Positions 21,829 to 31,132 of a stretch of 64,000 nucleotides of DNA are shown here, in pieces. How positions within the stretch are numbered: position 1 is the first letter of the stretch; the number at the start of each line of letters is the position of its first letter. The translations under genes and the position numbers were made by a program. The stretch comes from Candidatus Villigracilis saccharophilus (lineage in GTDB: Bacteria > Chloroflexota > Anaerolineae > Anaerolineales > Villigracilaceae), in the NCBI GenBank assembly GCA_016709305.1, contig JADJNA010000005.1:62001-126000 (forward strand), written 5' to 3'. Below the pieces are notes generated by a model that searched no databases, had not been told where the DNA came from, and worked only from the letters and a program-made list of their open reading frames with translations.

Positions 21829-21896
21829 CCAGACCGCCTAACGAGTGGGCGCCAGGAAAATTAGTAAATTATAGATCTGTTGTCCGCTTGTCTTAA

Positions 21897-22223
21897 TCAG
21901 CCTTCGTCAACAAAAAAACGCAGACGGCTTAATGTGCTCCACTCGCTGGTTTCATCTTCATATTCCACCTCAACACGGTCGCCATCCACATCGAGAACGG
22001 TCACATCATAATATAAATTATCCTGCGTTGACTTGCATTCAACTTCATCGTCAACTTCGACAATAAATTCCTCAAGGTAGTCGGCGTTTGTCCATTCTTC
22101 TTCACCCGTGTCAAAGCGGATAAATATATCTTCGCCATCGAGCGCGACGATCGTGGCTGGGTAAAAATATTCATCCTCATCCCAAAATGCGAACGCGCGG
22201 TTTCCTTCAGTCCAATAGTCCAT
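21897..22223 (-). CDS. acidic protein with two Tudor/Agenet-like modules
   Basis: 108 residues, very acidic. Two repeats of about 50 residues share the pattern of an aromatic-rich beta-barrel: DEYFYPATIVALDGEDIFIRF...EEEWTNADYL and DNLYYDVTVLDVDGDRVEVEY...TSEWSTLSRL. This resembles Tudor/Agenet folds, which in eukaryotes bind methylated Lys or Arg. In bacteria the role of such modules is unclear. Start supported by AAGGAT upstream. It is monocistronic between two terminators. The fold is inferred from pattern only. Confidence 0.6.
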   Translation of the reverse strand: MDYWTEGNRAFAFWDEDEYFYPATIVALDGEDIFIRFDTGEEEWTNADYLEEFIVEVDDEVECKSTQDNLYYDVTVLDVDGDRVEVEYEDETSEWSTLSRLRFFVDEG

Positions 22224-22332
22224 TGTTGTTATCCTTTTTGATCATTTGATTTTATTTGCCATTCATTACAAAAAAGAGGAATTCAAGCCGGATTTATTAC
22301 TCTAATTCCTGCTTCCTTTTCAAAACACAACA

Positions 22333-22368
22333 TAAAAAGAAGTCGGATGAATTCTATCACCCGACTTC
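22333..22368 (-). terminator. intrinsic terminator of the cDPGS-like gene
   Basis: An 8-bp stem (GAAGTCGG with complement) with a 14-base loop, followed on the minus strand by TTTTT. It lies 27 bases after the 22395 stop. Confidence 0.75.
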
Positions 22369-22394
22369 CCGATCCTTAATTACCGATCACCAAT

Positions 22395-23717
22395 CTACTT
22401 CTTCTTTCCAAACTTCTTCATCAAAACATCTGTCAATGTCGGCTGACCGATCTCCTGCAGCTCATATCTCACGCGCTGACTTGGCTTCGAGATCTTCATC
22501 ACACGGGAAAGATCGATTGGCGTACCAATGATGACCAGGTCCACATCCGACTTGTTGATCGTTTCTTCGAGGTCTTTGGTTTGCGCCTCGCCGTATCCCA
22601 TCGCGGGGAGGATGGGTCCCGTCTTCGGATACTTGACGTAGGTCGCTGCGATCGATCGCACCGCAAACGGACGCGGGTCAACGATTTCCTTTGCGCCGAA
22701 TCTGCGGGCAGCGATGTATCCAGCACCATAGGCCATCTCACCGTGAGTGAGGGTCGGGCCGTCTTCCACAACCAATACGCGCTTGCCCTGGATCGCATCG
22801 GGGTCATCCACGAAGAGGGGAGAGGCCGCTTCGATCTGTGTCGCGGTCGGATTCAACTTGCGGAGGCTCTCGCGCAGTTTGATGACGTTCTCCGCATCGG
22901 CGGTGTCCACTTTGTTGATGACAAATACATCCGCCATGCGCACGTTCGTCTCACCGGGGTAGTAAGTTGACTCATGTCCAGGGCGGTGCGGGTCAGCCAC
23001 AACAATTTGCAGGTCGGGCACATAGAACGGGAAATCGTTATTGCCGCCGTCCCACAAAATAATATCAGCTTCGGCTTCGGCCTTGCGGATGATCTTCTCG
23101 TAATCGACCCCCGCGTAAATGATCACACCATTGTCAATGTGCGGTTCGTATTCTTCCCGTTCTTCGATGGTGCATTGATATTCATCGAGATCGTCATAAT
23201 TTGCGTAACGCTGAACTTCCTGTGCGACGAGATTTCCATAAGGCATTGGGTGGCGAATCGCAGCGACTTTGTATCCCATTTCCTGGAGGATCAAAGCCAC
23301 ACGCCTCGTGGTCTGACTTTTGCCTGATCCCGTCCGAACAGCGCTGATCGACACAACCGGTTTGGTCGACTTGATCTGCGTATTCTTCGTGCCCATGATG
23401 CGGAAGTCCGCGCCTGCGGCATTGACCATGCTGGCCTTGTGCATCACGTATTCATGCGGCACATCGCTGTATGAAAATACCACCTGCTGCACGCCGTATT
23501 TCTTGATGAGGTCAAGCAGTTCCTCTTCGGCGCGGATCGGGATGCCGGCAGGATATAGTTCCCCCGCGAGTTCGGTTGGGTATACGCGGCCTTCGATATC
23601 TGGAATTTGGGTCGCGGTGAATGCGACCACTTCATAATCCTTGTTCCCGCGGAAGAAGGTATTAAAGTTGTGGAAGTCGCGTCCGGCGGCTCCCATGATG
23701 AGGGTTTTGATAGGCAT
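22395..23717 (-). CDS. cyclic 2,3-diphosphoglycerate synthetase-like P-loop NTPase
   Basis: 440 residues. The N-terminal Rossmann-like part (LIMGAAGRDFHNFNTFFR) precedes a P-loop NTPase domain with AVRTGSGKSQTTRR as Walker A at about residue 127. Later segments include IILWDGGNNDFPFY, VADPHRPGHE and FVINKVDTAD (NKxD-like). This arrangement matches the family annotated as cyclic 2,3-diphosphoglycerate synthetase, which in methanogens makes the thermoprotectant cDPG from 2,3-DPG and ATP. Bacterial members are mostly uncharacterised, and the substrate here is not certain. The start has AGGAG upstream. It is transcribed alone, with its own terminator. Confidence 0.8.
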   Translation of the reverse strand: MPIKTLIMGAAGRDFHNFNTFFRGNKDYEVVAFTATQIPDIEGRVYPTELAGELYPAGIPIRAEEELLDLIKKYGVQQVVFSYSDVPHEYVMHKASMVNAAGADFRIMGTKNTQIKSTKPVVSISAVRTGSGKSQTTRRVALILQEMGYKVAAIRHPMPYGNLVAQEVQRYANYDDLDEYQCTIEEREEYEPHIDNGVIIYAGVDYEKIIRKAEAEADIILWDGGNNDFPFYVPDLQIVVADPHRPGHESTYYPGETNVRMADVFVINKVDTADAENVIKLRESLRKLNPTATQIEAASPLFVDDPDAIQGKRVLVVEDGPTLTHGEMAYGAGYIAARRFGAKEIVDPRPFAVRSIAATYVKYPKTGPILPAMGYGEAQTKDLEETINKSDVDLVIIGTPIDLSRVMKISKPSQRVRYELQEIGQPTLTDVLMKKFGKKK

Positions 23718-23830
23718 AATGATCTCCTATAAACAAGACGCACTGAGGACAGTGTCCGAAATGACCCGGCTTGGGTTTTGAGTCTTTTCGTTTTTACCCA
23801 GCACGACGTAATACACAATAATTATAAGGA

Positions 23831-23867
23831 AAACAGGCTAAACGCATAGAGAACGTTTAGCCTGTTT
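23831..23867. terminator. hairpin terminator after argS
   Basis: A 14-bp perfect stem (AAACAGGCTAAACG and complement) with a 9-base loop and T-runs on both sides. It sits just past the argS stop. Confidence 0.85.
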
Positions 23868-23868
23868 T

Positions 23869-25683
23869 TTACATGACCTCTGGCGCTTGAATGTCCAGTA
23901 AGCGCAGCGCATTTTCTATTGTTTGCCTGGCTGCCATCACCAACTGCAAACGCGCATTTCTTATTTTCTCATCTTCGGTCTGCAATACATTCACCGCATG
24001 ATAGAACGAGTGGAATGCATTCGCCAGATCGTACGCGTAGGCCGCCATCACCAGCGGACGATACTCATTCGCTGCCTGCTCCACCGTCTGCGGGAAGCGC
24101 GAGATGAGTTCGATCAATTCGACCTCATGCTTGGTGAGCTCGTAGTCAAACGTGTGACCGTGTGACTGTGCGACCGTGTGAACGTTTGCTTTTTTCAAAA
24201 TCGAGTTCGCCCTTACATACGCGTTCTGAATGTACGGGCCGGTTCGTCCATCGAAAGATAATGCTTCGTTGATGTCAAAGACAATATCCTTGTTGTTGTC
24301 CACTGAAAGCATGGAATATACCAACGCGCCCATGCCGATCTGATAGGCGATCTTTCCGCGCTCCTCAATTGGAATATCTGCGCTCTTTTCAGTTTCCACC
24401 AAAAGCACGCGCTTCACAGCTTCATCCGCTACATCCTTGAACAGCACGACCCGTCCGCGCCGCGCGGACATGGCTCCCTCGGGCAGGCTCACAAAGCCAT
24501 AACCAAGGTGATAACACTTCTCCGATTGCGGGAAACCCCATAACTTGAGAATGGCAAATGCCTGTTGTAAATGCAGTGCCTGACGTGAATCAACCACATA
24601 GATCGAGCGATCCACATGATGCTGTTCAAACTTGACCTTCGCCAAAGCCAGATCTTTTGTCAAATACAGGGTTGTGCCGTCTTTTCGCAAAAGGACATTT
24701 GTGCGATATTTTTCTTTTGTCAGCCCAAGTTTTTCGTCGATCTTTACGATCACCGCGCCGCCTTGCGGACGTTCATCGGTGGCAATGTCTCTTGCGATCA
24801 ATTCATCCACAATGACTTTGGATGGTTCGTCTACTTCGCTTTCGTAGAACCACACATCCATCTTCACATCGAGCATTTTCAATACTTCGCGCAGTTCTTC
24901 CAAACTCCACTCGCGGGTTTCGCGCCATAAATTTCGCACGTACTCATCGCCCGCGTCCCACTTGCGATACATCTCGCGCCGTTCGGCATCGCATGCTTCG
25001 CGTTTGGTGGTTTCTTCAGGAGTTTCATTTTCCTTCTTTTCGAGCATGGCTGTGGCTTCCACATAAAGTTTCGCCAGCCATTGACCGCGCTCATGCACGC
25101 CTTCAGGTTCCTGCCCCTTGTAGAGTTTGTCATAGATCCACATCACGGTGATGACGCCGAGCCCCAGATCACCAGGGTACGAGGCGCGGATCGTTTCAAA
25201 ACCTGCGAACTCCACCAGCCGCGCAAGCACTTCACCCAAGATCGTATTTCTTGCGTGTCCAATATGGAACGAGTGATGCGTGTTCGGCTGGGCATACTCA
25301 ACCATGACGCGCTCATTTTTTTTTGCGCCCCGCCCAAAGTTAAGGCCGGAGGCGAGCACTTCATCCACAACCCGACTCGCGTAAGCCGCGGTCGAAAAAT
25401 ATAAATTGAGATATCCCTTGACCGCGTCGATACGGCTGATGCCGTCCATGCTTCCGATCTGCGCCTTGACCTGCTCGGCCATCTCCTGCGCTCTCTGCGG
25501 GACGGGTTTTCCGCCCTTGCCGGCGCGCGCTTCATTGGCGGCAGTCTGGAAGAATGACGTTGCAAAACCCCATTCACCGGAAAAGGGGATGGGCTGCCAT
25601 TTAAGTTCCGCCAGTGGAATATCGTTCGCGGCGCAGAATTCTTTTATTTTTGCTTCGATGATTTGCTGTTCTTGTGTAAACAT
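23869..25683 (-). CDS. argS: arginyl-tRNA synthetase
   Basis: 604 residues, full length for bacterial class I ArgRS. It shows an N-terminal additional domain, the HIGH signature (SFHIGHARNTILGE), the catalytic core (GVITVMWIYDKLY), a SARRGRVV stretch at the KMSK-loop position (the canonical Lys is missing, as in many ArgRS), and a C-terminal DALR anticodon-binding domain (YDLANAFHSFYHAVNVL). It charges tRNA-Arg with arginine. It is preceded by rpsT and ends at a strong terminator. Confidence 0.95.
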   Translation of the reverse strand: MFTQEQQIIEAKIKEFCAANDIPLAELKWQPIPFSGEWGFATSFFQTAANEARAGKGGKPVPQRAQEMAEQVKAQIGSMDGISRIDAVKGYLNLYFSTAAYASRVVDEVLASGLNFGRGAKKNERVMVEYAQPNTHHSFHIGHARNTILGEVLARLVEFAGFETIRASYPGDLGLGVITVMWIYDKLYKGQEPEGVHERGQWLAKLYVEATAMLEKKENETPEETTKREACDAERREMYRKWDAGDEYVRNLWRETREWSLEELREVLKMLDVKMDVWFYESEVDEPSKVIVDELIARDIATDERPQGGAVIVKIDEKLGLTKEKYRTNVLLRKDGTTLYLTKDLALAKVKFEQHHVDRSIYVVDSRQALHLQQAFAILKLWGFPQSEKCYHLGYGFVSLPEGAMSARRGRVVLFKDVADEAVKRVLLVETEKSADIPIEERGKIAYQIGMGALVYSMLSVDNNKDIVFDINEALSFDGRTGPYIQNAYVRANSILKKANVHTVAQSHGHTFDYELTKHEVELIELISRFPQTVEQAANEYRPLVMAAYAYDLANAFHSFYHAVNVLQTEDEKIRNARLQLVMAARQTIENALRLLDIQAPEVM

Positions 25684-25710
25684 AATTTGGATTATAGCCC
25701 AGGGTAATAA

Positions 25711-25743
25711 AAATGGGACCGCCGATTAATGGCGCTCCCATTT
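25711..25743 (-). terminator. terminator after rpsT
   Basis: A 13-base arm (AAATGGGACCGCC) pairs with its partner with one mismatch, loop ATTAATG-like. On the minus strand a T-rich tract (TTTTTATT) follows. It separates rpsT from argS. Confidence 0.75.
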
Positions 25744-25768
25744 AATGACTTGCATATTAACTGCGGTC

Positions 25769-26086
25769 TTATTTCTTTGCAGTTTTCTTCTTTTTGGGAG
25801 CGGCTTCCTCAACAACAGGAGGCGCGGCAATGAAAGCGGCGAGGCGCTTCATAAGACGACCCTTGCGGCGGGATGCGTTGTTGGGGTGGATGACGCCTTT
25901 CTGAGCTGCTCTATCCAGAGTGCTGATTGCCTTCAGAACTGATTCTTTTGTGTCAGGTTCGTTCTTTGCAAAAGCCTCACGCGCGGCTGTAATGGCGGTG
26001 CGGGCGGCTCCACGATAATTGCGATTCTTAACACGGCGCTTTTCGTTCTGACGATTGCGTTTGATTTGTGACTTAATGTTAGCCAA
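25769..26086 (-). CDS. rpsT: 30S ribosomal protein S20
   Basis: 105 residues, basic, beginning MANIKSQIKRNRQNEKRR, the standard S20 start. The core SALKAISTLDRAAQKGVIH-type region and NNASRRKGRL follow. The C-terminus has an Ala/Pro/Lys-rich extension (PKKKKTAKK) beyond the usual 87 residues. It binds 16S rRNA during 30S assembly. Confidence 0.95.
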   Translation of the reverse strand: MANIKSQIKRNRQNEKRRVKNRNYRGAARTAITAAREAFAKNEPDTKESVLKAISTLDRAAQKGVIHPNNASRRKGRLMKRLAAFIAAPPVVEEAAPKKKKTAKK

Positions 26087-26182
26087 GGTCTTCCTCCAAA
26101 AAATAACTACTTTTCTTTATTGACAGCGCTGTATTTTACATGAGGGGTGGGTATTTGTCCAGTAAATTAATTGTGCAATTCT

Positions 26183-26217
26183 AAAAACTTGTCCCGCATT
26201 TTTCAATGCGGAACAAG
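26183..26217 (-). terminator. terminator of the LysM protein gene
   Basis: A 13-bp stem (CTTGTCCCGCATT with one mismatch) around a TTTC loop, followed on the minus strand by TTTTTAG, seven bases after the stop codon. Confidence 0.82.
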
Positions 26218-26223
26218 CCGGGT

Positions 26224-27018
26224 TTAGTTGATGGGAGTAAATGTCACGGTCGGGCTGGGTGTACCGGCCCCGGGCGTCACTGGAGTGCTGGTGGGTGGGC
26301 GGGTCGGCGTTGCGGTGATCATATTTACAGGAATTACCAATAACTGGCCTACAAAAAGAGCATTGGGGTCAGTCAGTTTGTTTTCCTCGATGATCGCTTC
26401 CTCAGTGCTGTTGAATTTTGCAGCGATTACCCCAAGCGAGTCTCCGGCTTGAACTATATAATCAAGTTTTGTCCCTCTGGGGAGATTATCCGGGATCGGG
26501 GTGGATGTGGGCAGTGGAGCCCCGGGCGCAGGCAGCAGGATCACTTGACCAGGCAGAATATTCAGAGTTGCTGGGTCTACCCCGACCGGGAAACCTTGCG
26601 GGCTTGTTCCGCCAAATGGATTAAGCAGCAAGATCCACGCGACCCCGTCATTGCCGAGGTTGAATTTGTCAACGATAAGTCCCAGATAGTCGCCTTCTTG
26701 AACAGTATAATTAAAAGGCGTTGAAAACGTCGGAGTGGGCGTGATGGTAGATGTTTCTGTGGCAGTCGGGGTATTTGTCGGTGTGGTCGTATTGGTTGGT
26801 GTGAATGTAAGGGTCGGGGTGGCGGTCTCGGTGGCGAAGAACGTGCTGATCGGCTTGCTGGGCCCGGCCAGCCAGAGGATCAACAGGATCACTCCTCCTA
26901 AAACAAGCAGCCCGGCAACAATAAATATAATACTGGGTCTGTTGCGCTGTAACTTGCGCTTTCGGAGGGAATTGATACTGCTTGATGGTGAAGACGAAAT
27001 CGGAGGTCTGTTATTCAT
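26224..27018 (-). CDS. membrane-anchored protein with two LysM domains
   Basis: About 264 residues from the ATG at 27018 (AAGGA nine bases upstream). A Ser-rich cytoplasmic N-terminus leads to one transmembrane helix (IIFIVAGLLVLGGVILLILW). A Thr/Pro-rich linker follows (TPTLTFTPTNTTTPTN), then two LysM modules (YTVQEGDYLGLIVDKFNL; YIVQAGDSLGVIAAKFN) and a second Thr/Pro tail. LysM binds peptidoglycan or N-acetylglucosamine polymers. No catalytic domain is visible, so it may be a cell-wall-binding scaffold. Thr/Pro linkers of this type are common in Chloroflexota surface proteins. Confidence 0.85.
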   Translation of the reverse strand: MNNRPPISSSPSSSINSLRKRKLQRNRPSIIFIVAGLLVLGGVILLILWLAGPSKPISTFFATETATPTLTFTPTNTTTPTNTPTATETSTITPTPTFSTPFNYTVQEGDYLGLIVDKFNLGNDGVAWILLLNPFGGTSPQGFPVGVDPATLNILPGQVILLPAPGAPLPTSTPIPDNLPRGTKLDYIVQAGDSLGVIAAKFNSTEEAIIEENKLTDPNALFVGQLLVIPVNMITATPTRPPTSTPVTPGAGTPSPTVTFTPIN

Positions 27019-27228
27019 GAAATCGGTTCCTTTTACACTGCGTTTTTTCAAAGGGAATTACTCTTTGACGCACTGTAAAGAGATTCTACCTGAAAAATGA
27101 AGGTTGTGCGCGGATGGTTTGAATGGATGACAATACATTCTGTACAGTCCCTTTCAAATTTGGACGCGGTTTTATACACGGAACAGGTAAATAATATAAT
27201 TTCCTGGTTCCCTGTTTCCTTTTTGCAC

Positions 27229-30105
27229 CTACTTCATATGGGCTTTCAAATATTTTCCAGTATACGATTCCTTTACTTTCATTATCTGTTCAGGCGTTCC
27301 TTCTGCAATTAATTCACCGCCACCCTCGCCGCCTTCAGGCCCAAGATCAATGAGCCAGTCCGAGATCTTGATGATGTCAAGATTGTGCTCAATGATCACA
27401 ACCGAGTTGCCCGTATCCACCAATCTTTGCAATACTTCGATCAGTTTATGGACATCGGCAGCGTGCAGGCCAACTGAGGGCTCGTCCAAAACATAAAGCG
27501 TGCGGCCTGTTGCGCGGCGTGACAATTCCTTTGAAAGTTTCACGCGCTGCGCTTCGCCGCCTGAAAGGGTCGTGGCGGGCTGACCCACACGCACATATCC
27601 CAAGCCCACTTCCTGCAATAGTTTCAACTTATTCTGCATCGGTGGATAATTTTTAAATTCCGAGAGCGCGTGATCAACCGTCATATCAAGAATGTCTGAA
27701 ATGCTGTATTGATCGTGGAACATCACCTGCAAGGTTTCGCGATTAAATCGTTTGCCATGACAAATATCGCAGGGCACGTATACGTCAGGGAGGAACTGCA
27801 TTTCGATCCGCAATTCGCCTTGTCCCTGACAGGCTTCACAACGCCCACCATGTACGTTGAACGAGAATCGCCCGGGTTTATATCCGCGCACTTTGCTTTC
27901 AGGTAATTCCGCGAACAGTTTGCGGATCTCATCGAACAGCCCGGTATAGGTCCCGGGGTTGGAGCGCGGCGTGCGGCCGATCGGCGACTGGTCGATGTTG
28001 ATGATCTTGTCGAGATGCTCAATCCCTTCAATGCGCTCATGTTCGCCGGGGCTTGTACGCGCGAACATCAATTTTGCCGCCAGCGCGTTGTACATAATGT
28101 CGCTCATCAACGTGGATTTGCCCGACCCGGAAACGCCCGTGATGCAGACCATTTTTCCCAAAGGGATCGAGACATCAATACCCTTTAAATTGTTCGCCGT
28201 CGCGTTGACGATTTTCAGCGATTTACCGCTGCCTTCGCGCCTCTTTTTCGGGATAGCGATCTGCTTGCGTCCCGAGAGGTAGGCACCGGTCAGTGACTTT
28301 GGGTGCGTCAGGATCTGTTGCGGTGTGCCTTCTGCGATGACCTCTCCGCCATGTTCGCCGGCGGCCGGTCCGAGATCGATGATCCAATCTGCTTCGCGAA
28401 TGGTTTCGTCGTCATGTTCAACGACCAAAACGGTGTTGCCCAAGTCGCGCAGTCCTTTTAGTGTTTCCAATAATCGCGCATTATCGCGCGGATGCAAACC
28501 GATCGAAGGTTCATCCAATACATACAACACACCGACCAGCCGCGAGCCGACTTGTGTCGCAAGCCGGATGCGTTGTGCCTCTCCGCCGGATAAAGTTGTG
28601 GCTGAGCGGTTCAAGGTCAAATAATTCAATCCGACATTGACCAGAAAATTTAATCGCTCGTGGATCTCTTTGATGACCCTTTCAGCGATGGTCTTTTGCT
28701 TTGAAGTCAGTGGAGAATTCTTGCCGGAGATCTTCTTCACCCATTCCAGCGTGGTGGAGACAGGCCAGGAATTCGCTTCCACAATATTGACATTATCCAC
28801 GGTCACAGCCAGCGCAGCAGGATTTAATCTCTTGCCGCCGCAGGTGGGGCATGGGCGGTCGGACATGAACTCGCTGATCTTCTCACGGATGTATTCTGAA
28901 TTTGTTTCGCGATATCGCCGTTCGAGATTTGTGATCACGCCTTCGAAAGCACGCGTGAATTTGAATTCGTTGCCGTTCGCGTTCTGATAGGTCATCTGGA
29001 TCTGCTTGTCGCCAGTTCCGTACAGGACGATCTTTATTTGGTCTTTTGGCAGATCCTTGACGGGTTTATCCAGATCAATTTTGTAAGCCTTCGCCGCGTT
29101 GATCAGACTCTGCCAATAGTAGCCGCCTTCCACTTTGGGGCCGCTCCATTCCATGCTGACGATGGCGCCGTCATTAAAGGATAGGCTGTCGTCGGGGATC
29201 ATGCGGTCCGGGTCGATCTCCAATTTTGAGCCGAGACCCTGGCAATCCTGACATGCCCCCTGGGGCGTGTAAAACGAGAATGTGCGCGGTTCGATTTCAT
29301 TGATGCTGACGCCATGCTCGGGGCAGGCAAGATGTTCGGAGAATTGCAGGTCTTCTTTTTTATCGACAAGATGGATCGTGAGGTAGCCTTCGCCAAATTT
29401 GAGCGCTGTTTCAATGGAATCGGTCAGGCGGGTAAGAGCGGCTTTTTTCTCTTCCTTATTTCCCTCGTGTGAAATGACGAGACGATCAACCACAGCCTCG
29501 ATGGTGTGCTGTTTGTAGCGGTCAAGTTCGATCTCATCGTCCAGTGAATGGACATTCCCATCCACGCGGACACGGGTGAAACCAGCCTTGCGGATCTCCT
29601 CAAAGACCGCCTGGTAGGTCCCTTTGCGTGCGCGCACCAATGGAGCCAGAATTAAGGTGCGCGAACCTTCCGGGAGTCTGCCCACGTTATCAACGATCTC
29701 CTGGGCAGACTGCTTGACCACTTCACGTCCGCAGACAGGACAGTGCGGGATGCCCGCGCGCGCAAAGAGCAAACGCATGTAGTCGTATATTTCGGTAACT
29801 GTACCAACCGTTGAACGTGGATTATGACTCGTGGACTTCTGGTCAATGGATACGGCCGGGGAGAGACCGTCGATGTAATCCACATCGGGCTTGTCCATTT
29901 GACCAATGAACTGGCGCGCATAAGCGGAGAGTGACTCGACGTAGCGTCTTTGTCCTTCTGCAAAGATGGTATCAAATGCGAGCGACGATTTGCCTGAACC
30001 TGATAGACCTGTAATAACCACAAACTTATCACGCGGAATTTCCACCGTGATATTTTTTAAGTTGTGAACACGTGCGCCGACGACGCGAATGACATTAGCT
30101 GACAT
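27229..30105 (-). CDS. uvrA: excinuclease ABC subunit A
   Basis: About 958 residues from MSANVIRVVGARVHN at 30105 (AGGAG upstream). Two ABC ATPase modules are present: Walker A TGLSGSGKSSLAFDT and TGVSGSGKSTLMSDI, with ABC signatures SGGEAQRIRLA and SGGEAQRVKLS. Zinc-binding Cys pairs are visible (CPVCGRE, CPTCGGK, CEACQGQG, CDICHGK). It is the damage-recognition subunit of UvrABC nucleotide excision repair. It is complete and unbroken, unlike several neighbours. Confidence 0.97.
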   Translation of the reverse strand: MSANVIRVVGARVHNLKNITVEIPRDKFVVITGLSGSGKSSLAFDTIFAEGQRRYVESLSAYARQFIGQMDKPDVDYIDGLSPAVSIDQKSTSHNPRSTVGTVTEIYDYMRLLFARAGIPHCPVCGREVVKQSAQEIVDNVGRLPEGSRTLILAPLVRARKGTYQAVFEEIRKAGFTRVRVDGNVHSLDDEIELDRYKQHTIEAVVDRLVISHEGNKEEKKAALTRLTDSIETALKFGEGYLTIHLVDKKEDLQFSEHLACPEHGVSINEIEPRTFSFYTPQGACQDCQGLGSKLEIDPDRMIPDDSLSFNDGAIVSMEWSGPKVEGGYYWQSLINAAKAYKIDLDKPVKDLPKDQIKIVLYGTGDKQIQMTYQNANGNEFKFTRAFEGVITNLERRYRETNSEYIREKISEFMSDRPCPTCGGKRLNPAALAVTVDNVNIVEANSWPVSTTLEWVKKISGKNSPLTSKQKTIAERVIKEIHERLNFLVNVGLNYLTLNRSATTLSGGEAQRIRLATQVGSRLVGVLYVLDEPSIGLHPRDNARLLETLKGLRDLGNTVLVVEHDDETIREADWIIDLGPAAGEHGGEVIAEGTPQQILTHPKSLTGAYLSGRKQIAIPKKRREGSGKSLKIVNATANNLKGIDVSIPLGKMVCITGVSGSGKSTLMSDIMYNALAAKLMFARTSPGEHERIEGIEHLDKIINIDQSPIGRTPRSNPGTYTGLFDEIRKLFAELPESKVRGYKPGRFSFNVHGGRCEACQGQGELRIEMQFLPDVYVPCDICHGKRFNRETLQVMFHDQYSISDILDMTVDHALSEFKNYPPMQNKLKLLQEVGLGYVRVGQPATTLSGGEAQRVKLSKELSRRATGRTLYVLDEPSVGLHAADVHKLIEVLQRLVDTGNSVVIIEHNLDIIKISDWLIDLGPEGGEGGGELIAEGTPEQIMKVKESYTGKYLKAHMK

Positions 30106-30462
30106 ACATGCTTCTCCTTGGGATGCCTGATTGTAGCACAAATGTTTTATTTTTACTGTAAATATCCTGTCTTACCTCAGGGCTTTCTCAAAGTTCGATT
30201 TATGTTGCTCTGAGAGGGGATGCTCGCCGTGACTGGCACTGGCGCCGCGCGCCAGTGCGGTAGGAGTCTCTTTGACCTGCTAGAGACCCTTCGCCTCACT
30301 CAGGCTGACAGATCGCGTTTTACCAAGCTCCTTTTAGAAAGCCATGTGCCACACCTGCACTGGCGGGCTTGCAATGACGGGGACGCCTAAAGGGAGAAAA
30401 TATTATTTGGTGTGAATCAACTTTCAATTAAGTGTGAGACGCATCCTTTATCAGTGAAATGC
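30106..30462. other. gene-free stretch with palindromic GC-rich repeats
   Basis: There is no supported gene between uvrA and the sigma factor. The stretch contains GCACTGGCGC CGC GCGCCAGTGC, a perfect 10-bp-stem palindrome near 30234-30256, and at 30350-30378 a motif shared with 56424-56488. These look like small dispersed repeats. The uvrA promoter must lie near the right of the uvrA start. Confidence 0.5.
30350..30378 (-). repeat. REP-like dispersed repeat copy A
   Basis: On the minus strand this reads GTCATTGCA followed by CCCGCCAGTGCAGGTGTG. The same two blocks in the same order occur at 56424-56488. Both copies are intergenic. Only two clear copies are in the window. Confidence 0.45.
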
Positions 30463-30543
30463 TTGAAAATGAATTGAAATGCCGCGTGATATACTCAGTG
30501 CAACTTCTCAAATCCGGCGGGGTTATATTTTCAAACCCGCCGG
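30463..30543 (+). promoter_or_regulatory. extended -10 promoter and leader hairpin of sigma factor gene
   Basis: TGATATACT at 30487-30495 fits an extended -10 element (TGnTATACT). Downstream, CCGGCGGG at 30514-30521 pairs perfectly with CCCGCCGG at 30536-30543, forming an 8-bp GC hairpin about 13 bases before the preferred start codon. The hairpin would lie in the 5' leader and may affect translation. Confidence 0.5.
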
Positions 30544-30556
30544 TAAGGTTTTAAAC

Positions 30557-31129
30557 TTGCCGGACTTGGAATTCAACGAAGAAGAGATTTTATCACTCGC
30601 TTCACAGGGCGACCGAGATGCTTTTGGTCAACTCTATGAGCGTTACGTGGAGCGTATTTTCAATTATGTGTATTACCGCACAGGTAATACACACGATGCT
30701 GAAGATCTCACTGCGCGTGTGTTTCAACGGGCGATGAATCATATTCAGAAGTACACTGATCGCGGCGTGCCATTCTCCGCCTGGTTGTATCGGATCGCGC
30801 ATAACCTTGTTGCCAACTGGCATCGCGACGGCAGCCGCAAGCAGGAAATCCCGTTGGACGACCTGCCCATCCTTCCAACCAAGGGCGACCACCCGGAGAA
30901 AAACCTGGTTCGCTCACAGGAACAGGATGCCTTATTGCGAATGATCCGAAAACTGCCCGCGGAGAGGCAGAATCTATTAATTCTGAAATTCGTTGAGGAT
31001 ATGTCAAATGCGGAGATCGGTGCGATCATGGGTAGAAGTGAAGGTGCTGTAAAGAGTCTTTACCACCGCACGCTTTTGGCTTTACGAGATCAATTGGAAG
31101 ATCATAACCTTAACCTTGAAGGAGAATGA
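30557..31129 (+). CDS. sigma-70 family RNA polymerase sigma factor (ECF type)
   Basis: About 190 residues with sigma region 2 (DAFGQLYERYVERIFNYVYY, then DAEDLTARVFQRA) and region 4 (LPAERQNLLILKFVEDMSN, IGAIMGRSEGAVKSL, a helix-turn-helix for the -35 element). I prefer the TTG at 30557 because AAGG lies eight bases upstream and a -10 element lies between it and the ATG at 30479; the ATG would add 26 residues lacking family similarity. No anti-sigma gene is visible beside it; the small membrane protein at 31985 is the nearest candidate. DegV follows immediately. Confidence 0.87.
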   Translation: MPDLEFNEEEILSLASQGDRDAFGQLYERYVERIFNYVYYRTGNTHDAEDLTARVFQRAMNHIQKYTDRGVPFSAWLYRIAHNLVANWHRDGSRKQEIPLDDLPILPTKGDHPEKNLVRSQEQDALLRMIRKLPAERQNLLILKFVEDMSNAEIGAIMGRSEGAVKSLYHRTLLALRDQLEDHNLNLEGE

Positions 31130-31132
31130 AAC

